A stretch of 64,000 nt of DNA from Paenibacillus azoreducens (GCF_021654775.1 NZ_AP025343.1:2633501-2697500), one strand, 5' to 3'. Positions 1 to 9,515 are shown, counted from the stretch's first letter. Program-made: numbers and translations. Notes: generated from the sequence alone by a model not told the origin.

Positions 1-2
1 GC

Positions 3-119
3 CAAAAGCTCGAAGAGGTGGAACGGAAAATTGAAACGATCGTGATCGATGCCGACGGGCTGCGTAAAAAGCCGTTCGGCGCCTCAATTGATGCAAACGG
101 TGGTGACGTACTTGAGTGA
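3..119 (+). CDS. xseB: Exodeoxyribonuclease VII small subunit, C-terminal part
   Basis: Only the last 38 codons are inside the window; the frame is open from the left edge to the TGA at 117-119. The visible peptide begins QKLEEVERKIETIV, matching the helical C-terminal half of XseB, the small subunit that partners XseA in degrading single-stranded DNA to oligonucleotides. The identification rests on this short match and on the classical xseA-xseB-ispA-dxs order, which continues here. The stop codon overlaps the proposed TTG start of ispA, implying translational coupling. The upstream part cannot be judged. Confidence 0.8.
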   Translation, partial: QKLEEVERKIETIVIDADGLRKKPFGASIDANGGDVLE

Positions 120-1017
120 ACCGGTCTCCTTCAGAGAATATCAACAGCACATCATTGATCGGGTTGCCCAAAGACTGAAGGAGAGTGTGCCTGCGCATTG
201 GCAGGTGCCGTCCACGCTGCGCGAAGCCATGCTGTACTCCTTGATGGCCGGAGGGAAACGTATGCGTCCCCTGCTGGTCATGGCTGCTTGCGAGGCTTTG
301 GAAGGGAATGCGGAGGCGGCGCTTGACGCCGCATGTGCAGTTGAGATGGTGCATACCTACTCATTGATCCATGATGATTTGCCTGCTATGGACAATGATG
401 ATTACCGGCGCGGAAAGCTGACGAATCACAAAGTGTTTGGGGAAGCGGCGGCCATTCTGGCCGGCGACGCGCTTCTTACGCACGCCTTTTATTTGGTGGC
501 GCAGCTTAATCGTACTCACGGCGTTCCAGCCGATAGAGTGGTTAATATTACGATGGATTTATCAGAATTGTCCGGCCCTAGAGGCATGGTAGGAGGACAA
601 GCAGCTGATATGGAGGGCGAGCAGGGGCTGACGGAGCTTGCGCAGCTCGAATATATTCACCTTCACAAAACGGCCGATCTGATCGCATTTTCCCTGCTGG
701 CGGGCGGACGAATCGCCGGGGCGAACGAATTACAGCTTGATGCGCTGCGCGTTTTCGGACAAAAGCTCGGGCTTGCATTCCAAATCCAGGACGATATTTT
801 GGATTTGGTAGGCGATGAAACCAAACTGGGCAAAAAAACACAAAGCGACATCAAACAGGAGAAAGTAACATATCCGTATTTTATCGGGCTTGAAGCTTCA
901 AAACGGGAAGTGCGGCGGCTGACCGATGAAGCCAAGGCCGCAGTGGCCGAAGCCGGGTTTTCGAACCCTACGCGGCTGCTCGAAATCGCCGATTTTCTGA
1001 TGAATAGGGATCATTAA
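112..1017 (+). CDS. ispA: Polyprenyl (farnesyl) diphosphate synthase
   Basis: Cytosolic prenyltransferase condensing isopentenyl diphosphate with allylic diphosphates to farnesyl diphosphate, the precursor for undecaprenyl and quinone side chains. The first aspartate-rich motif (DDLPAMD) lies near residues 88-94 and the second (DDILD) at about 227-231; the upstream GGKRMRP segment binds isopentenyl diphosphate. I chose TTG at 112, which overlaps the xseB stop and follows GGTGGTG by 7 bases; it gives 301 residues, close to the usual length of about 295. ATG at 91 or 49 would also be in frame but would put more of the start inside xseB. The gene sits in the standard xseB-ispA-dxs cluster. Confidence 0.93.
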   Translation: MSEPVSFREYQQHIIDRVAQRLKESVPAHWQVPSTLREAMLYSLMAGGKRMRPLLVMAACEALEGNAEAALDAACAVEMVHTYSLIHDDLPAMDNDDYRRGKLTNHKVFGEAAAILAGDALLTHAFYLVAQLNRTHGVPADRVVNITMDLSELSGPRGMVGGQAADMEGEQGLTELAQLEYIHLHKTADLIAFSLLAGGRIAGANELQLDALRVFGQKLGLAFQIQDDILDLVGDETKLGKKTQSDIKQEKVTYPYFIGLEASKREVRRLTDEAKAAVAEAGFSNPTRLLEIADFLMNRDH

Positions 1018-1050
1018 ACGGCAAACAGTTTATGTTTGCGTAACGTTTTG

Positions 1051-1059
1051 TGATATAAT
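1051..1059 (+). promoter_or_regulatory. Extended -10 promoter candidate for dxs-tlyA
   Basis: TGATATAAT (TGn followed by TATAAT) lies between ispA and dxs. No good -35 hexamer at 17-18 bases is visible, so this would be an extended -10 promoter giving dxs and tlyA a transcription start independent of ispA. This is inferred from sequence only. Confidence 0.4.
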
Positions 1060-1180
1060 GACGAAAAGAATCGCTGTTTCCATATGGAAAGCGTAACCAA
1101 ATGAAATGAAAAGAGGCTTTTACATGGAAGCCGGACATAATGAAAATATTGATACCATCGAGGAAAGCGGGGAGAACGAC

Positions 1181-3088
1181 GTGCTGCTTCCACAAATTAA
1201 TCAGCCTGAACAAATCAAATCTTTATCGGTTGAAAAACTCACTTCTCTGGCGGCCGAAATCCGTCAATTTCTGATTGAAAAGCTGTCCGTAACCGGAGGG
1301 CATCTCGCATCGAATTTGGGAGTGGTGGAACTCACGCTGGCCCTGCATTACTGTTATGACAGTCCACGCGACAAATTTATTTTTGATGTCGGGCATCAGG
1401 CTTATGTTCACAAAATATTGACCGGCCGGATGGATCAATTCGATACCCTCCGCAAGTACAAAGGTCTGTGCGGTTTTGTGAAAAGAAGTGAAAGCGAGCA
1501 CGACGTTTGGGAGGCCGGACATAGCAGCACATCGCTGTCCGCGGCGATGGGGATGGCGCTGGCCCGGGACTTAAAAGGCGAAAATAATAAAGTCATCGCC
1601 GTTATTGGCGACGGCGCCTTGACCGGGGGGATGGCTTTCGAAGCCTTGAACCATATCGGCCATGAGCAAAAAGATTTGATGGTCGTTTTAAACGACAATG
1701 AAATGTCGATCGCTCCGAATGTCGGCGCGATGCATAATTATCTGAGCAAAATCCGCTCCGACCGCCATTATCTTCGGGCCAAGGAAGAACTTGAGATTAT
1801 GCTGAAGAAAATTCCGGCAATCGGCGGCATGTTGGCCAAAACGGGCTCCCGCCTGAAGGAGAGCCTGAAATATATGATGGTGCCCGGCGTGTTGTTCGAA
1901 GAGCTGGGACTTACGTATCTCGGTCCGGTTGACGGGCATGACCTGCAGAAGCTGATCGAGACATTTAAACAGGCAGATAACGTGCGCGGCCCGGTGTTTG
2001 TCCATGTCCTGACAACGAAGGGCAAGGGCTATAAACCGGCTGAAGCCGATTCTCATAAATGGCATGGCATTTCGCCGTACAAAATCGAGTCCGGTAAAGA
2101 GCTTAAATCCGTTGGGAATCCGATGTACACCGATGTCTTCAGCAAAACGCTGATCGAGCTTGGGGAAAAGGATCCGAGGATCGTCGCCGTTACGCCGGCT
2201 ATGCCGAAAGGCTCGGGGCTCATTGAGTTCAGCGAAAAATTCCCAAGCAGAATGATTGATGTCGGGATCGCTGAACAGCATGCGGCCACCATGTGCGCAG
2301 CGCTGGCGATGGAAGGCATGAAGCCGGTATTTGCGGTTTATTCGACCTTCATGCAAAGAGCGTATGACCAGATTGTTCATGACATTTGTCGCCACAACGC
2401 AAACGTGATGTTTGCAATCGACCGTGCCGGTTTCGTCGGGGCGGACGGCGAAACGCATCAAGGCGTCTTTGACGTGGCCTTTTTGCGGCATGTCCCGAAT
2501 TTGGTTTTGATGATGCCGAAGGATGAAAACGAGCTGCGCCATATGATGAAAACGGCGCTTGAATATGATGACGGGCCGATCGCCTACCGTTATCCGCGGA
2601 TTAACGGACTCGGCGTGCCGCTGGATGAGAAGCTGGTTTCCATCCCGATCGGAAAATGGGAGACGGTGCGCGAGGGCGAAGGTTATGCGGTATTGGCTGC
2701 CGGCCCTATGGTTCAGGTTGCTTTGGACGCGGCGGAGCAATTAAAACGTGAAGGAATCAACCTCCGCGTCGTTAACGCCCGCTTCTTGAAACCTCTGGAT
2801 GAAGATATGCTGCTGGAGCTTGCGAATTCCCATACCAATATGATCGTGCTGGAGGAAGCCTGCGAAGCGGGAAGCCTTGGCAGTGCGGTGCTTGAGTTTT
2901 ACGCAAGCAAACATATTTTTGATGCGAGAGTGTCCCTGATGGGCGTGCCGGACCGTTTTATCTTACATGGCAGCGTCAAAGATCAGCGCGAGGATACCGG
3001 ACTTACCTCAGAGGCCGTATGCGTCGAAATCAAAAAACTGATGTCCCTGCATTCGTTCGGAATGGGCAGAGCGGGATATACTTCTTAA
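1181..3088 (+). CDS. dxs: 1-deoxy-D-xylulose-5-phosphate synthase
   Basis: First enzyme of the MEP isoprenoid pathway; it condenses pyruvate and glyceraldehyde 3-phosphate using thiamine diphosphate and Mg2+. The TPP motif GDGALTGG lies near residues 144-151, followed by the transketolase pyrimidine-binding domain ([10 protein letters not shown] near 414) and the C-terminal transketolase domain. The upstream histidines in VGHQAYVHK and the segment [15 protein letters not shown] are intact. I placed the start at GTG 1181, 6 bases after GGGGAG; this gives 635 residues, the normal family length. An in-frame ATG at 1106 would add 25 residues with no family resemblance. Together with ispA it puts two successive isoprenoid steps side by side; tlyA follows after 27 bases. 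Confidence 0.95.
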   Translation: MLLPQINQPEQIKSLSVEKLTSLAAEIRQFLIEKLSVTGGHLASNLGVVELTLALHYCYDSPRDKFIFDVGHQAYVHKILTGRMDQFDTLRKYKGLCGFVKRSESEHDVWEAGHSSTSLSAAMGMALARDLKGENNKVIAVIGDGALTGGMAFEALNHIGHEQKDLMVVLNDNEMSIAPNVGAMHNYLSKIRSDRHYLRAKEELEIMLKKIPAIGGMLAKTGSRLKESLKYMMVPGVLFEELGLTYLGPVDGHDLQKLIETFKQADNVRGPVFVHVLTTKGKGYKPAEADSHKWHGISPYKIESGKELKSVGNPMYTDVFSKTLIELGEKDPRIVAVTPAMPKGSGLIEFSEKFPSRMIDVGIAEQHAATMCAALAMEGMKPVFAVYSTFMQRAYDQIVHDICRHNANVMFAIDRAGFVGADGETHQGVFDVAFLRHVPNLVLMMPKDENELRHMMKTALEYDDGPIAYRYPRINGLGVPLDEKLVSIPIGKWETVREGEGYAVLAAGPMVQVALDAAEQLKREGINLRVVNARFLKPLDEDMLLELANSHTNMIVLEEACEAGSLGSAVLEFYASKHIFDARVSLMGVPDRFILHGSVKDQREDTGLTSEAVCVEIKKLMSLHSFGMGRAGYTS

Positions 3089-3115
3089 GCCGGAAACGAA
3101 AACCAGGAGATAAAC

Positions 3116-3976
3116 ATGAATTCGCCAAAAGAACGGATTGACATCCTGCTGGTCGAGCAGGGATTTTTCGAGAGTCGCGAAAAGGCCAAAGCCGCCATCA
3201 TGGCCGGTTTGGTGCTTGCGAATGAAGAGAGAATGGAGAAGGCGGGGATGAAGATCCCGCGGGATGCAGCCATTCGCGTCAAAGGCGCCGTCCATCCTTA
3301 TGTCAGCCGCGGGGGACTTAAGCTTGAAAAAGCGATACGAACCTTCGGTTTAGATATGAAGGACAGAACGATGCTCGATATCGGTTCCTCCACCGGAGGA
3401 TTTACGGATTGCGCGCTTCAGCACGGAGCCGGCTATGTATATGCGATTGATGTGGGTTCCAATCAGCTGGATTGGTCGCTGCGGAATGACGAACGCGTCA
3501 ATGTGATGGAAAAAACCAATTTTCGTTATATGACGCCTGCGGATTTGACCGGACCTGAGCCGGATTTTGCAAGCATTGACGTTTCCTTCATTTCTCTCCG
3601 CATCATTTTGCCGCCGCTGCAAGAGCTTTTGAAGCGCCCGGCGGACGTGGCCGCATTAATTAAACCGCAATTTGAAGCCGGCCGTGAGAAGGTTGGAAAA
3701 TCCGGGGTTGTTCGGGAACCGTCCGTTCACCGGGAAGTGCTGATGAATATTCTTGCCTTCGCCCATGACTTAGGGTTCGAACTAAAGGGTTTGACTTTTT
3801 CGCCGATTACGGGTGGTGAAGGCAACATCGAATTTTTGGCCCATTGGCATTTAAGCGGGGAAGAGTGCGAAAAAGGGAAAGAATCCGCGGAAGAGTTTAA
3901 TGAAAAACTCCATGCTACCGTTGATCCAATAGTGGCTGAAGCCTCGAATACATTTACGGGAAACTCATCCAAGTGA
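3116..3976 (+). CDS. tlyA: TlyA family rRNA (cytidine-2'-O)-methyltransferase
   Basis: TlyA proteins (YqxC in B. subtilis) were once annotated hemolysin A; characterised members 2'-O-methylate cytidines of 16S/23S rRNA. Here an N-terminal S4 RNA-binding domain (about residues 6-70) is followed by an FtsJ-like Rossmann methyltransferase with the SAM-binding motif LDIGSSTGGFTDC near 87-99 and the catalytic-type segment ALIKPQFE near 175. Length (286) is slightly above the roughly 270 usual; the extra residues are an acidic C-terminal tail. ATG follows AGGAG by 6 bases. The order dxs-tlyA-argR-recN is conserved in Bacilli, but here an anchored hypothetical gene and a new promoter intervene before argR. 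Confidence 0.92.
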   Translation: MNSPKERIDILLVEQGFFESREKAKAAIMAGLVLANEERMEKAGMKIPRDAAIRVKGAVHPYVSRGGLKLEKAIRTFGLDMKDRTMLDIGSSTGGFTDCALQHGAGYVYAIDVGSNQLDWSLRNDERVNVMEKTNFRYMTPADLTGPEPDFASIDVSFISLRIILPPLQELLKRPADVAALIKPQFEAGREKVGKSGVVREPSVHREVLMNILAFAHDLGFELKGLTFSPITGGEGNIEFLAHWHLSGEECEKGKESAEEFNEKLHATVDPIVAEASNTFTGNSSK

Positions 3977-4042
3977 TGGGTTTCTTTGCTTTCGTAGATC
4001 ATCTGCCTTGAAGTACTTGTCTAAAAGTGTTTAAAAAGCAAA

Positions 4043-4071
4043 TTGATGAGAACGTTTGTTTGGTATATAAT
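4043..4071 (+). promoter_or_regulatory. SigA promoter of the hypothetical-argR-recN unit
   Basis: TTGATG (4043-4048), a 17-base spacer and TATAAT (4066-4071) lie in an AT-rich 220-base gap after tlyA. This is the best vegetative promoter in the region and would drive the downstream membrane-anchored protein, argR and recN. Confidence 0.7.
4049..4062 (+). promoter_or_regulatory. Possible LexA (SOS) operator within the promoter spacer
   Basis: AGAACGTTTGTTTG agrees with the Bacillus LexA consensus CGAACRNRYGTTYG at 12 of 14 positions (mismatches at 1 and 8) and lies exactly between the -35 and -10 elements, where a repressor would block polymerase. The downstream unit contains the DNA-repair gene recN. 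That LexA binds here is an inference. Confidence 0.4.
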
Positions 4072-4199
4072 AGAAATAAAAAGTTGATGTTATGCATTTC
4101 TTTTTGCTTTAATAAATTTATTGGACATGGCTTGCTTTCTAAGCGTGAAAAAAGGAATTTCATCCGATACCCGCGAATTAAGACGATGAGGTGATCGGG

Positions 4200-4682
4200 A
4201 TGGAAGAACGGGTGGACTGGCTCGTCATGCTTCTGATTGGCTTATTGATTTTGATTTGGATCGCATACGGTATCAGGTCATGGTTATTTAAACCGCTGCC
4301 TGCCCGTGTGCCGGATATGCCCATAAATGATGTTATTCCCGATCATCCGGCAGTGGATTTGCTGGAAAAGGCAGGGTATGAAGTATTTGGCGGCAAGATT
4401 AAAATTCCGCTGCTGTTTGAAGTGAATGGGGAAGATTTTCATAGCCGATTGTTTATTGATTTTCTTGCCAGAAACGATGAAGACAGAACTTATCTCGTCA
4501 AAGTGGCAAGAAACCGCCTGCCGATGGACTGGACGGGCAGCTCCATCCGCGATCGCCTGCTGCCGTATTTTTTACTTTATCCCGGATGCGCAGGAGTTCT
4601 TTACGTGGACGTGGAGAATGCTGAGGTTGCTTGCATACATTTTGATTGGGATGAAGAAGATTGGAATGGATATGATGAATAA
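4200..4682 (+). CDS. Membrane-anchored hypothetical protein
   Basis: About 160 residues: a single N-terminal membrane segment (roughly residues 6-27, leucine/isoleucine-rich) followed by a soluble, probably cytoplasmic domain with many Asp/Glu and a strongly acidic C-terminus (DWDEEDWNGYDE). I do not recognise a catalytic motif. The start at ATG 4200 is preferred over GTG 4191 because AGGTGA then stands 5 bases upstream. It is first in a unit with argR (28 bases on) and recN. The domain looks nuclease-fold-like in its alternation of strands, but that is only an impression. It is a conserved-type gene of unknown role. Confidence 0.75.
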   Translation: MEERVDWLVMLLIGLLILIWIAYGIRSWLFKPLPARVPDMPINDVIPDHPAVDLLEKAGYEVFGGKIKIPLLFEVNGEDFHSRLFIDFLARNDEDRTYLVKVARNRLPMDWTGSSIRDRLLPYFLLYPGCAGVLYVDVENAEVACIHFDWDEEDWNGYDE

Positions 4683-4709
4683 ATATAAGTTTCTAGCAGG
4701 AGGTACTTT

Positions 4710-5171
4710 ATGAAAGGTCAACGACATATCAAAATCCGGGAGATTATTACGCATCAGGATATCGAAACGCAGGATGAACTGGTGGAGGCGCTGCGCGCCG
4801 AAGGGTTTCAGGTCACGCAAGCAACGGTATCGCGCGATATTAAAGAACTGCTTTTGATTAAGGTGCCGATGGATGATGGACGGTACAAATACTCGCTCCC
4901 AACAGACCAGCGCTATAATCCGATTCAGAAGTTGAAGCGAGCGCTTGTGGACAATTTTGTCCATATCGACTACACCAATAATCTGGTAGTAATGAAATGC
5001 TTGCCTGGTACGGCGAACGCGATCGCGGTGCTGCTGGACAACATGGAATGGAATCAGATCATGGGGACGATTTGCGGCGACGATACGATTCTGATGATCT
5101 GCCGCACGAATGAGGACAGCGAAAGTCTGGTCAACATGATCATGGGATATATTGGCGGCAGTGCGCATTAA
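4710..5171 (+). CDS. argR: Arginine repressor ArgR/AhrC
   Basis: Hexameric arginine-responsive DNA-binding protein that represses arginine biosynthesis and activates catabolism in Bacilli. The N-terminal winged helix (about 1-70) includes the recognition segment [15 protein letters not shown]. The C-terminal oligomerisation and arginine-binding domain (about 80-150) has the characteristic [12 protein letters not shown] near 122-133. Length (153) is typical. AGGAGG sits 8 bases before ATG. It lies between a hypothetical membrane protein and recN, the same argR-recN pairing seen in B. subtilis (ahrC-recN). No ARG box was confidently located in the window. Confidence 0.95.
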   Translation: MKGQRHIKIREIITHQDIETQDELVEALRAEGFQVTQATVSRDIKELLLIKVPMDDGRYKYSLPTDQRYNPIQKLKRALVDNFVHIDYTNNLVVMKCLPGTANAIAVLLDNMEWNQIMGTICGDDTILMICRTNEDSESLVNMIMGYIGGSAH

Positions 5172-5188
5172 ACGGGGGTGCTTTTTAA

Positions 5189-6925
5189 ATGCTGATGACA
5201 TTAAGTATTCGGAATCTGGCCGTGATCGAAGCGGTGGATGTGTCATTTCATGCAGGGTTTCATGTGCTATCAGGGGAAACCGGAGCGGGTAAGTCGATCG
5301 TTATCGATGCTTTGAGCCTGATTGCAGGTGGAAGAGGTTCGGCCGATTTGGTCCGGTACGGATGCGATAAAGCAGAAATCGAGGCGATGTTTGAACTGCA
5401 GCAGACTCATCCTGCATGGAGCGCACTGGAACAATTCGGTGTAAAAGCCGATCCTGAAGAGCATTTAATTATCCGGCGGGAAGTGAATAATCAAGGGAAA
5501 AGCACTTCCCGCATTAATGGGCATCTCGTTAATCTTACCATGCTCCGGGAAATCGGAGAACAGCTCATTAATATACACGGCCAGCATGAGCATCAGAACC
5601 TGTTGCGTGCTGACCGTCATTTGCATCTCCTCGATACATATGGAGAAGCCATTATCGGCCCGATAAAAAGGCAATATCAGGAGAAATACGCAGAGTTTTC
5701 GAAAGTCGAAAAGGAATACAGGGAGCTAATCAGCAACAGCCAGAAAACATATCAAATGCTTGATTTGTATCGTTTTCAGCTGGAGGAAATTTCAACGGCT
5801 TCTTTAAAGTCGGGCGAAGATGAATGGCTAATGGAAGAACGGGTGAAGCTATCCCATAGCGAGAAAATGATGGACTCTGTTTCCGAAGCCTATAACCTGA
5901 TATACGGTCAGCAGGGGCTTGAAACGGTTAGCACGGCTATCTCGCGGTTGGAGGATGTCGCGGCATACGATGAAAAGGAACTGAAGCCTATCTTGGAACA
6001 GCTGCAATCGGCTTATTACCAGCTTGAAGACGCTGCCTTCCAGCTTCGGAACTACCGTGACGATATTGAGTTTAATCCCGAACGCCTGAATGAAGTGGAA
6101 GAAAGACTTGATCTAATTACATCCCTGCGCCGAAAATATGGCGAAACCGTCGATGAAATTTTGACTTATTACAATAGCATTTTGCAGGAAACCGATGCGC
6201 TGGAGAATAAGGATGAACGTCTGGAAGAACTGAAAATCCGCCGTGACGAAATGCTTGAGGATTTGATTGCTGCAGCGAAGGAACTAAGCGAAGCGCGGCA
6301 ATTATGTGCTTCCGATCTGGCCGGTCAAGTGGAGAAAGAACTGAAGGATCTGCATATGGAAAGGACCTCTTTGGAGGTCAGATTGGAGCGATTTGAGGAT
6401 CCGAAAGGCGCCGATATTGATGGACGCAAAATCAAGCTGACCCGCCAAGGCATCGATACGGCCGAATTCATGATTTCACCCAATCCAGGGGAACCTTTGC
6501 GCCCGCTTAGCAAAATTGCGTCAGGGGGCGAACTTTCCAGAATGATGCTTGCCATGAAAAGCATATTTGCAAGGCATGATCGTATTCCGGTATTGATTTT
6601 TGACGAGGTTGATACTGGTGTCAGCGGAAGAGCGGCTCAATCGATCGCCGAAAAGCTGGATAAGCTTGCGGAGAACTGTCAGGTGTTCTCCATTACGCAT
6701 CTGCCTCAGGTTGCCTGTATGGCGGATCATCAATACCTGATTGAGAAAAACATTGAAGATGAACGAACCATGACTCGTGTGGAGGAGCTTACCGATCACG
6801 GGCGCGTAGAAGAGCTGGCGCGTATGCTTGGCGGCGTTGAAATTACAGAAAGAACGCTCCATCATGCCCAAGAAATGTTGAAGCTGGCGGAGCAGCGGAA
6901 GGCTGTCAAGACCGCACCAGCGTAA
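5189..6925 (+). CDS. recN: DNA repair protein RecN
   Basis: SMC-like ATPase acting early in double-strand-break repair. The Walker A motif GETGAGKS is at residues 29-36. The long central coiled-coil arms run from about 150 to 380. The ABC signature SGGELSRMM precedes Walker B LIFDEVDTG near 468-476, followed by the H-loop (SITHLPQVA). Length 578 matches RecN, usually 550-580. Start ATG 5189 follows GGGGGTG by 8 bases; a second in-frame ATG at 5195 is possible. A LexA-like site in the promoter of this unit would fit SOS induction of recN. Confidence 0.95.
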   Translation: MLMTLSIRNLAVIEAVDVSFHAGFHVLSGETGAGKSIVIDALSLIAGGRGSADLVRYGCDKAEIEAMFELQQTHPAWSALEQFGVKADPEEHLIIRREVNNQGKSTSRINGHLVNLTMLREIGEQLINIHGQHEHQNLLRADRHLHLLDTYGEAIIGPIKRQYQEKYAEFSKVEKEYRELISNSQKTYQMLDLYRFQLEEISTASLKSGEDEWLMEERVKLSHSEKMMDSVSEAYNLIYGQQGLETVSTAISRLEDVAAYDEKELKPILEQLQSAYYQLEDAAFQLRNYRDDIEFNPERLNEVEERLDLITSLRRKYGETVDEILTYYNSILQETDALENKDERLEELKIRRDEMLEDLIAAAKELSEARQLCASDLAGQVEKELKDLHMERTSLEVRLERFEDPKGADIDGRKIKLTRQGIDTAEFMISPNPGEPLRPLSKIASGGELSRMMLAMKSIFARHDRIPVLIFDEVDTGVSGRAAQSIAEKLDKLAENCQVFSITHLPQVACMADHQYLIEKNIEDERTMTRVEELTDHGRVEELARMLGGVEITERTLHHAQEMLKLAEQRKAVKTAPA

Positions 6926-7029
6926 TGATTGACAGTAATAAAAGCCTGGGGGCAGGGCAATCTTAAAGGTACGCAATTGGCGACCACCTTTTTCGTCAAG
7001 CGAAAGAAGCCAAAGGAGCGTGACAGCCA

Positions 7030-8358
7030 TTGAACTGCAGCCTCAGGATTAAAATGCTCGGTCTTTTCATTGTCTTCTTTCTTTGTTTTTTTGGCATGAC
7101 AGCACCTGTACAGAGCTTTACGTCCATACCAAACGAGATCAGGATGTTTGCCGGCGATTCGAACTCCGTTCAATTGGCCATGCCGGTAGCTGCACAAGCA
7201 ACAATCGATCGTCCGGATGTCTTGCAGATGAACGGCTCAGCCGCTTCAACGCTGAAGGTTTCCCCGCAGCAGCCGCTGCAGCTTCAACCCCAGCATAGCG
7301 GCAAAGCCAAATTGACCTTTAAGTTGTTTGGTAAAATTCCGTTTAAAACGGTACAAATTCATGTCATTCCTGATCTGAGAGTAATTCCTGGCGGCCAAAC
7401 CATCGGGGTCAAGGTGAAATCCGCAGGCATCCTTGTGGTCGGGCATCATTTGGTTCATGTCGACCCCACAACGAAAGTTTCTCCCGGGGAAAATGCCGGT
7501 ATTCAACTTGGTGATTTAATGACCCATATGAATGGTCAACCATTAAAGGACATATCGAAAGTAGCCCAGATCGTGGAGGATGCCGGAAGCAAGAAACAAC
7601 CGCTTGAGATTACTTTTAAACGCGGAGACAAGTTCATGAAAACCAATCTGACACCCGCTTTTGATCAAAGCGAGCAAAAATGGAGACTTGGACTTTATAT
7701 TCGCGACTCCGCAGCCGGTGTGGGCACATTGACCTTTTACGCCCCGGAGCAAGGGGTTTACGGAGCCTTGGGACATGTTATCACGGACATGAATACTCAG
7801 ACGCCGATTACGGTTGGCAGCGGCGAGATTCTTCAATCAAGCGTTACTTCGATTTCGAAATCTCAAGACGGAGAACCAGGTGAGAAGAGAGCTCACTTTC
7901 TGAAAGATAGCAAAGTATTGGGAAGTATTGAACGCAACACTCATTTTGGTATTTTTGGGAAGATGGCTAAGAATCCTGAATACAGCCTTTATAAAGAAGG
8001 CATCCCTGTAGCTTTTGCAGAAGAAGTTCAAGAAGGTCCGGCTGAAATTTTAACCGTTGTGGATGGACAGCAGGTAGAGAAATTCAAGGTGAATATCGTT
8101 CACGTTTCTAAACAGGATTCACCGGCTACCAAAGGCTTAGTCATACGGATTACCGATCCAAGGCTTATTGAAAAAACGGGAGGAATTGTGCAGGGCATGA
8201 GCGGAAGTCCGATTGTACAAAACGGCAAGCTTATCGGTGCTGTTACCCATGTTTTTGTGAATGATCCGAAATCGGGATACGGCTGTTTCATTGAATGGAT
8301 GCTTCAGGATTCAGGCGTTATTCCTCAGCGTGATGCATTAAATCTTAAGGCGAGTTAA
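7030..8358 (+). CDS. spoIVB: SpoIVB serine peptidase (sporulation sigma-K checkpoint)
   Basis: SpoIVB is made in the forespore, secreted to the intermembrane space, and cleaves SpoIVFA to trigger pro-SigK processing. The sequence shows an N-terminal signal/anchor (about 5-25), a PDZ domain (about 145-205) and an S55 peptidase domain with catalytic His in ALGHV (near 249) and Ser in GMSGSP (near 391). TTG at 7030 follows AAAGGAG by 10 bases. Length 442 is slightly above the B. subtilis protein. The gene is immediately upstream of spo0A as in B. subtilis, but separated by a strong terminator whose loop contains this gene's stop codon. Confidence 0.95.
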   Translation: MNCSLRIKMLGLFIVFFLCFFGMTAPVQSFTSIPNEIRMFAGDSNSVQLAMPVAAQATIDRPDVLQMNGSAASTLKVSPQQPLQLQPQHSGKAKLTFKLFGKIPFKTVQIHVIPDLRVIPGGQTIGVKVKSAGILVVGHHLVHVDPTTKVSPGENAGIQLGDLMTHMNGQPLKDISKVAQIVEDAGSKKQPLEITFKRGDKFMKTNLTPAFDQSEQKWRLGLYIRDSAAGVGTLTFYAPEQGVYGALGHVITDMNTQTPITVGSGEILQSSVTSISKSQDGEPGEKRAHFLKDSKVLGSIERNTHFGIFGKMAKNPEYSLYKEGIPVAFAEEVQEGPAEILTVVDGQQVEKFKVNIVHVSKQDSPATKGLVIRITDPRLIEKTGGIVQGMSGSPIVQNGKLIGAVTHVFVNDPKSGYGCFIEWMLQDSGVIPQRDALNLKAS

Positions 8359-8376
8359 GCCTTAAGATTTTTTTGT
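8341..8376 (+). terminator. Rho-independent terminator overlapping the spoIVB 3' end
   Basis: AATCTTAAGGC (8341-8351) pairs perfectly with GCCTTAAGATT (8359-8369) and is followed by a T tract. The 7-base loop carries the spoIVB stop codon TAA (8356-8358), so the last five codons form the ascending stem. Confidence 0.9.
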
Positions 8377-8458
8377 CGTTTTTGGCAGAAAATACGTGGA
8401 ATTTGAATAAAAATATTTATTATAAATCAACTTCAAAAAAAAATAAACAAAAATAATT

Positions 8459-8492
8459 TTCGACAGAAGGAATTTGAATTGGGATGTCGAAA
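8459..8492 (+). promoter_or_regulatory. spo0A SigH promoter with two 0A boxes
   Basis: GAAGGAATT (8466-8474), an 11-base spacer and GTCGAAA (8486-8492) fit the SigH consensus RnAGGAwWW-N11/12-RnnGAAT. A Spo0A box in reverse orientation, TTCGACAGA (8459-8467), matches 8 of 9 bases of TTCGACAAA, and a second, GATGTCGAA (8483-8491), matches 7 of 9 bases of TTTGTCGAA. The boxes overlap both ends of the promoter, consistent with Spo0A autoregulation as known from B. subtilis. Confidence 0.7.
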
Positions 8493-8543
8493 AGTATTTC
8501 AGACGAAAAAAATTGGATATTGATTCTAAGGAGGAAGCAGCCA

Positions 8544-9350
8544 GTGCAAAAAATCGAGGTTTTATTGGCGGATGACAACCGTGAATTCACAAATTTGCTT
8601 GCCGAGTATATTACGGAGCAAGAAGATATGATGGTTACGGGAATCGCCTATAATGGCGAGGAAGTACTTAATATGATCAGTGAATCGCGAAAAATTCCGG
8701 ATGTACTCATTTTGGATATTATTATGCCTCATTTGGACGGTTTGGGCGTTCTGGAGCGACTGCGCGAAATGAATTTGTCACCACAACCCAAAATCATTAT
8801 GCTGACTGCTTTCGGCCAAGAGAACATCACTCAACGGGCTGTACAGCTTGGAGCTTCTTATTACATTCTTAAACCGTTTGACATGGAGGTTCTTGCAAGC
8901 CGCATTCGTCAGCTTGTAGGCGGACAGAGTGTAACTTCAGGGAATGTCAGCATGTCGTCGACCGTGAAATCCAATGTCGTTCCGATGGCAAAAGGCAAAA
9001 ATTTGGACGCCAACATCACTTCGATCATACATGAAATCGGCGTTCCAGCGCATATTAAGGGATATCAATATTTGCGCGAAGCCATCACGATGGTGTACAA
9101 CAATATCGAAATTTTGGGCGCCATCACTAAAACGCTGTATCCCGCCATCGCTGAAAAATTCAAAACTACGCCTTCCCGCGTGGAACGCGCCATTCGCCAC
9201 GCCATTGAAGTGGCCTGGACGCGTGGCAACATCGATTCCATCAGCCATCTGTTCGGTTACACCATCAACATTAGCAAGTCGAAACCGACCAATAGCGAAT
9301 TCATCGCGATGGTTGCAGATAAGCTGCGGATTGAGCATAAGGTGAGTTGA
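8544..9350 (+). CDS. spo0A: Stage 0 sporulation response regulator Spo0A
   Basis: Master regulator of sporulation entry, phosphorylated by the phosphorelay and binding 0A boxes. The receiver domain (about 1-125) has the acidic pair in LLADDN, phospho-acceptor Asp near 58 in LILDIIMP, and the conserved Lys near 110 (ILKPFD). A variable linker follows, then the C-terminal sigma-contacting DNA-binding domain with [20 protein letters not shown] 8544 follows AAGGAGG by 8 bases and gives 268 residues, matching the B. subtilis length of 267; an upstream in-frame ATG at 8484 would overlap the 0A-box/SigH promoter and is rejected. Confidence 0.97.
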   Translation: MQKIEVLLADDNREFTNLLAEYITEQEDMMVTGIAYNGEEVLNMISESRKIPDVLILDIIMPHLDGLGVLERLREMNLSPQPKIIMLTAFGQENITQRAVQLGASYYILKPFDMEVLASRIRQLVGGQSVTSGNVSMSSTVKSNVVPMAKGKNLDANITSIIHEIGVPAHIKGYQYLREAITMVYNNIEILGAITKTLYPAIAEKFKTTPSRVERAIRHAIEVAWTRGNIDSISHLFGYTINISKSKPTNSEFIAMVADKLRIEHKVS

Positions 9351-9515
9351 AAAGCTGGTGAATTGCGGAAATAGACCGAAAATAATGGAGAAGTCATCGA
9401 TTTCTCGACGAATCGTCAGGGAATTTCGAATAACTGTTCCGTTTTATCTGTTACATTTCCATATTCGCCTAAAATTACGGATTAACCTACTGATACTAGT
9501 TCATGTTTTTATCAT

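Noticed and set aside
6940..7010. A segment upstream of spoIVB with GGGCAA and ACGCAA resembling the start of a cyclic-di-GMP-I riboswitch.
   Set aside because: The spacing is too short and the conserved second half of the aptamer is missing; a weak AAAGGT/ACCTTT hairpin is all that remains.
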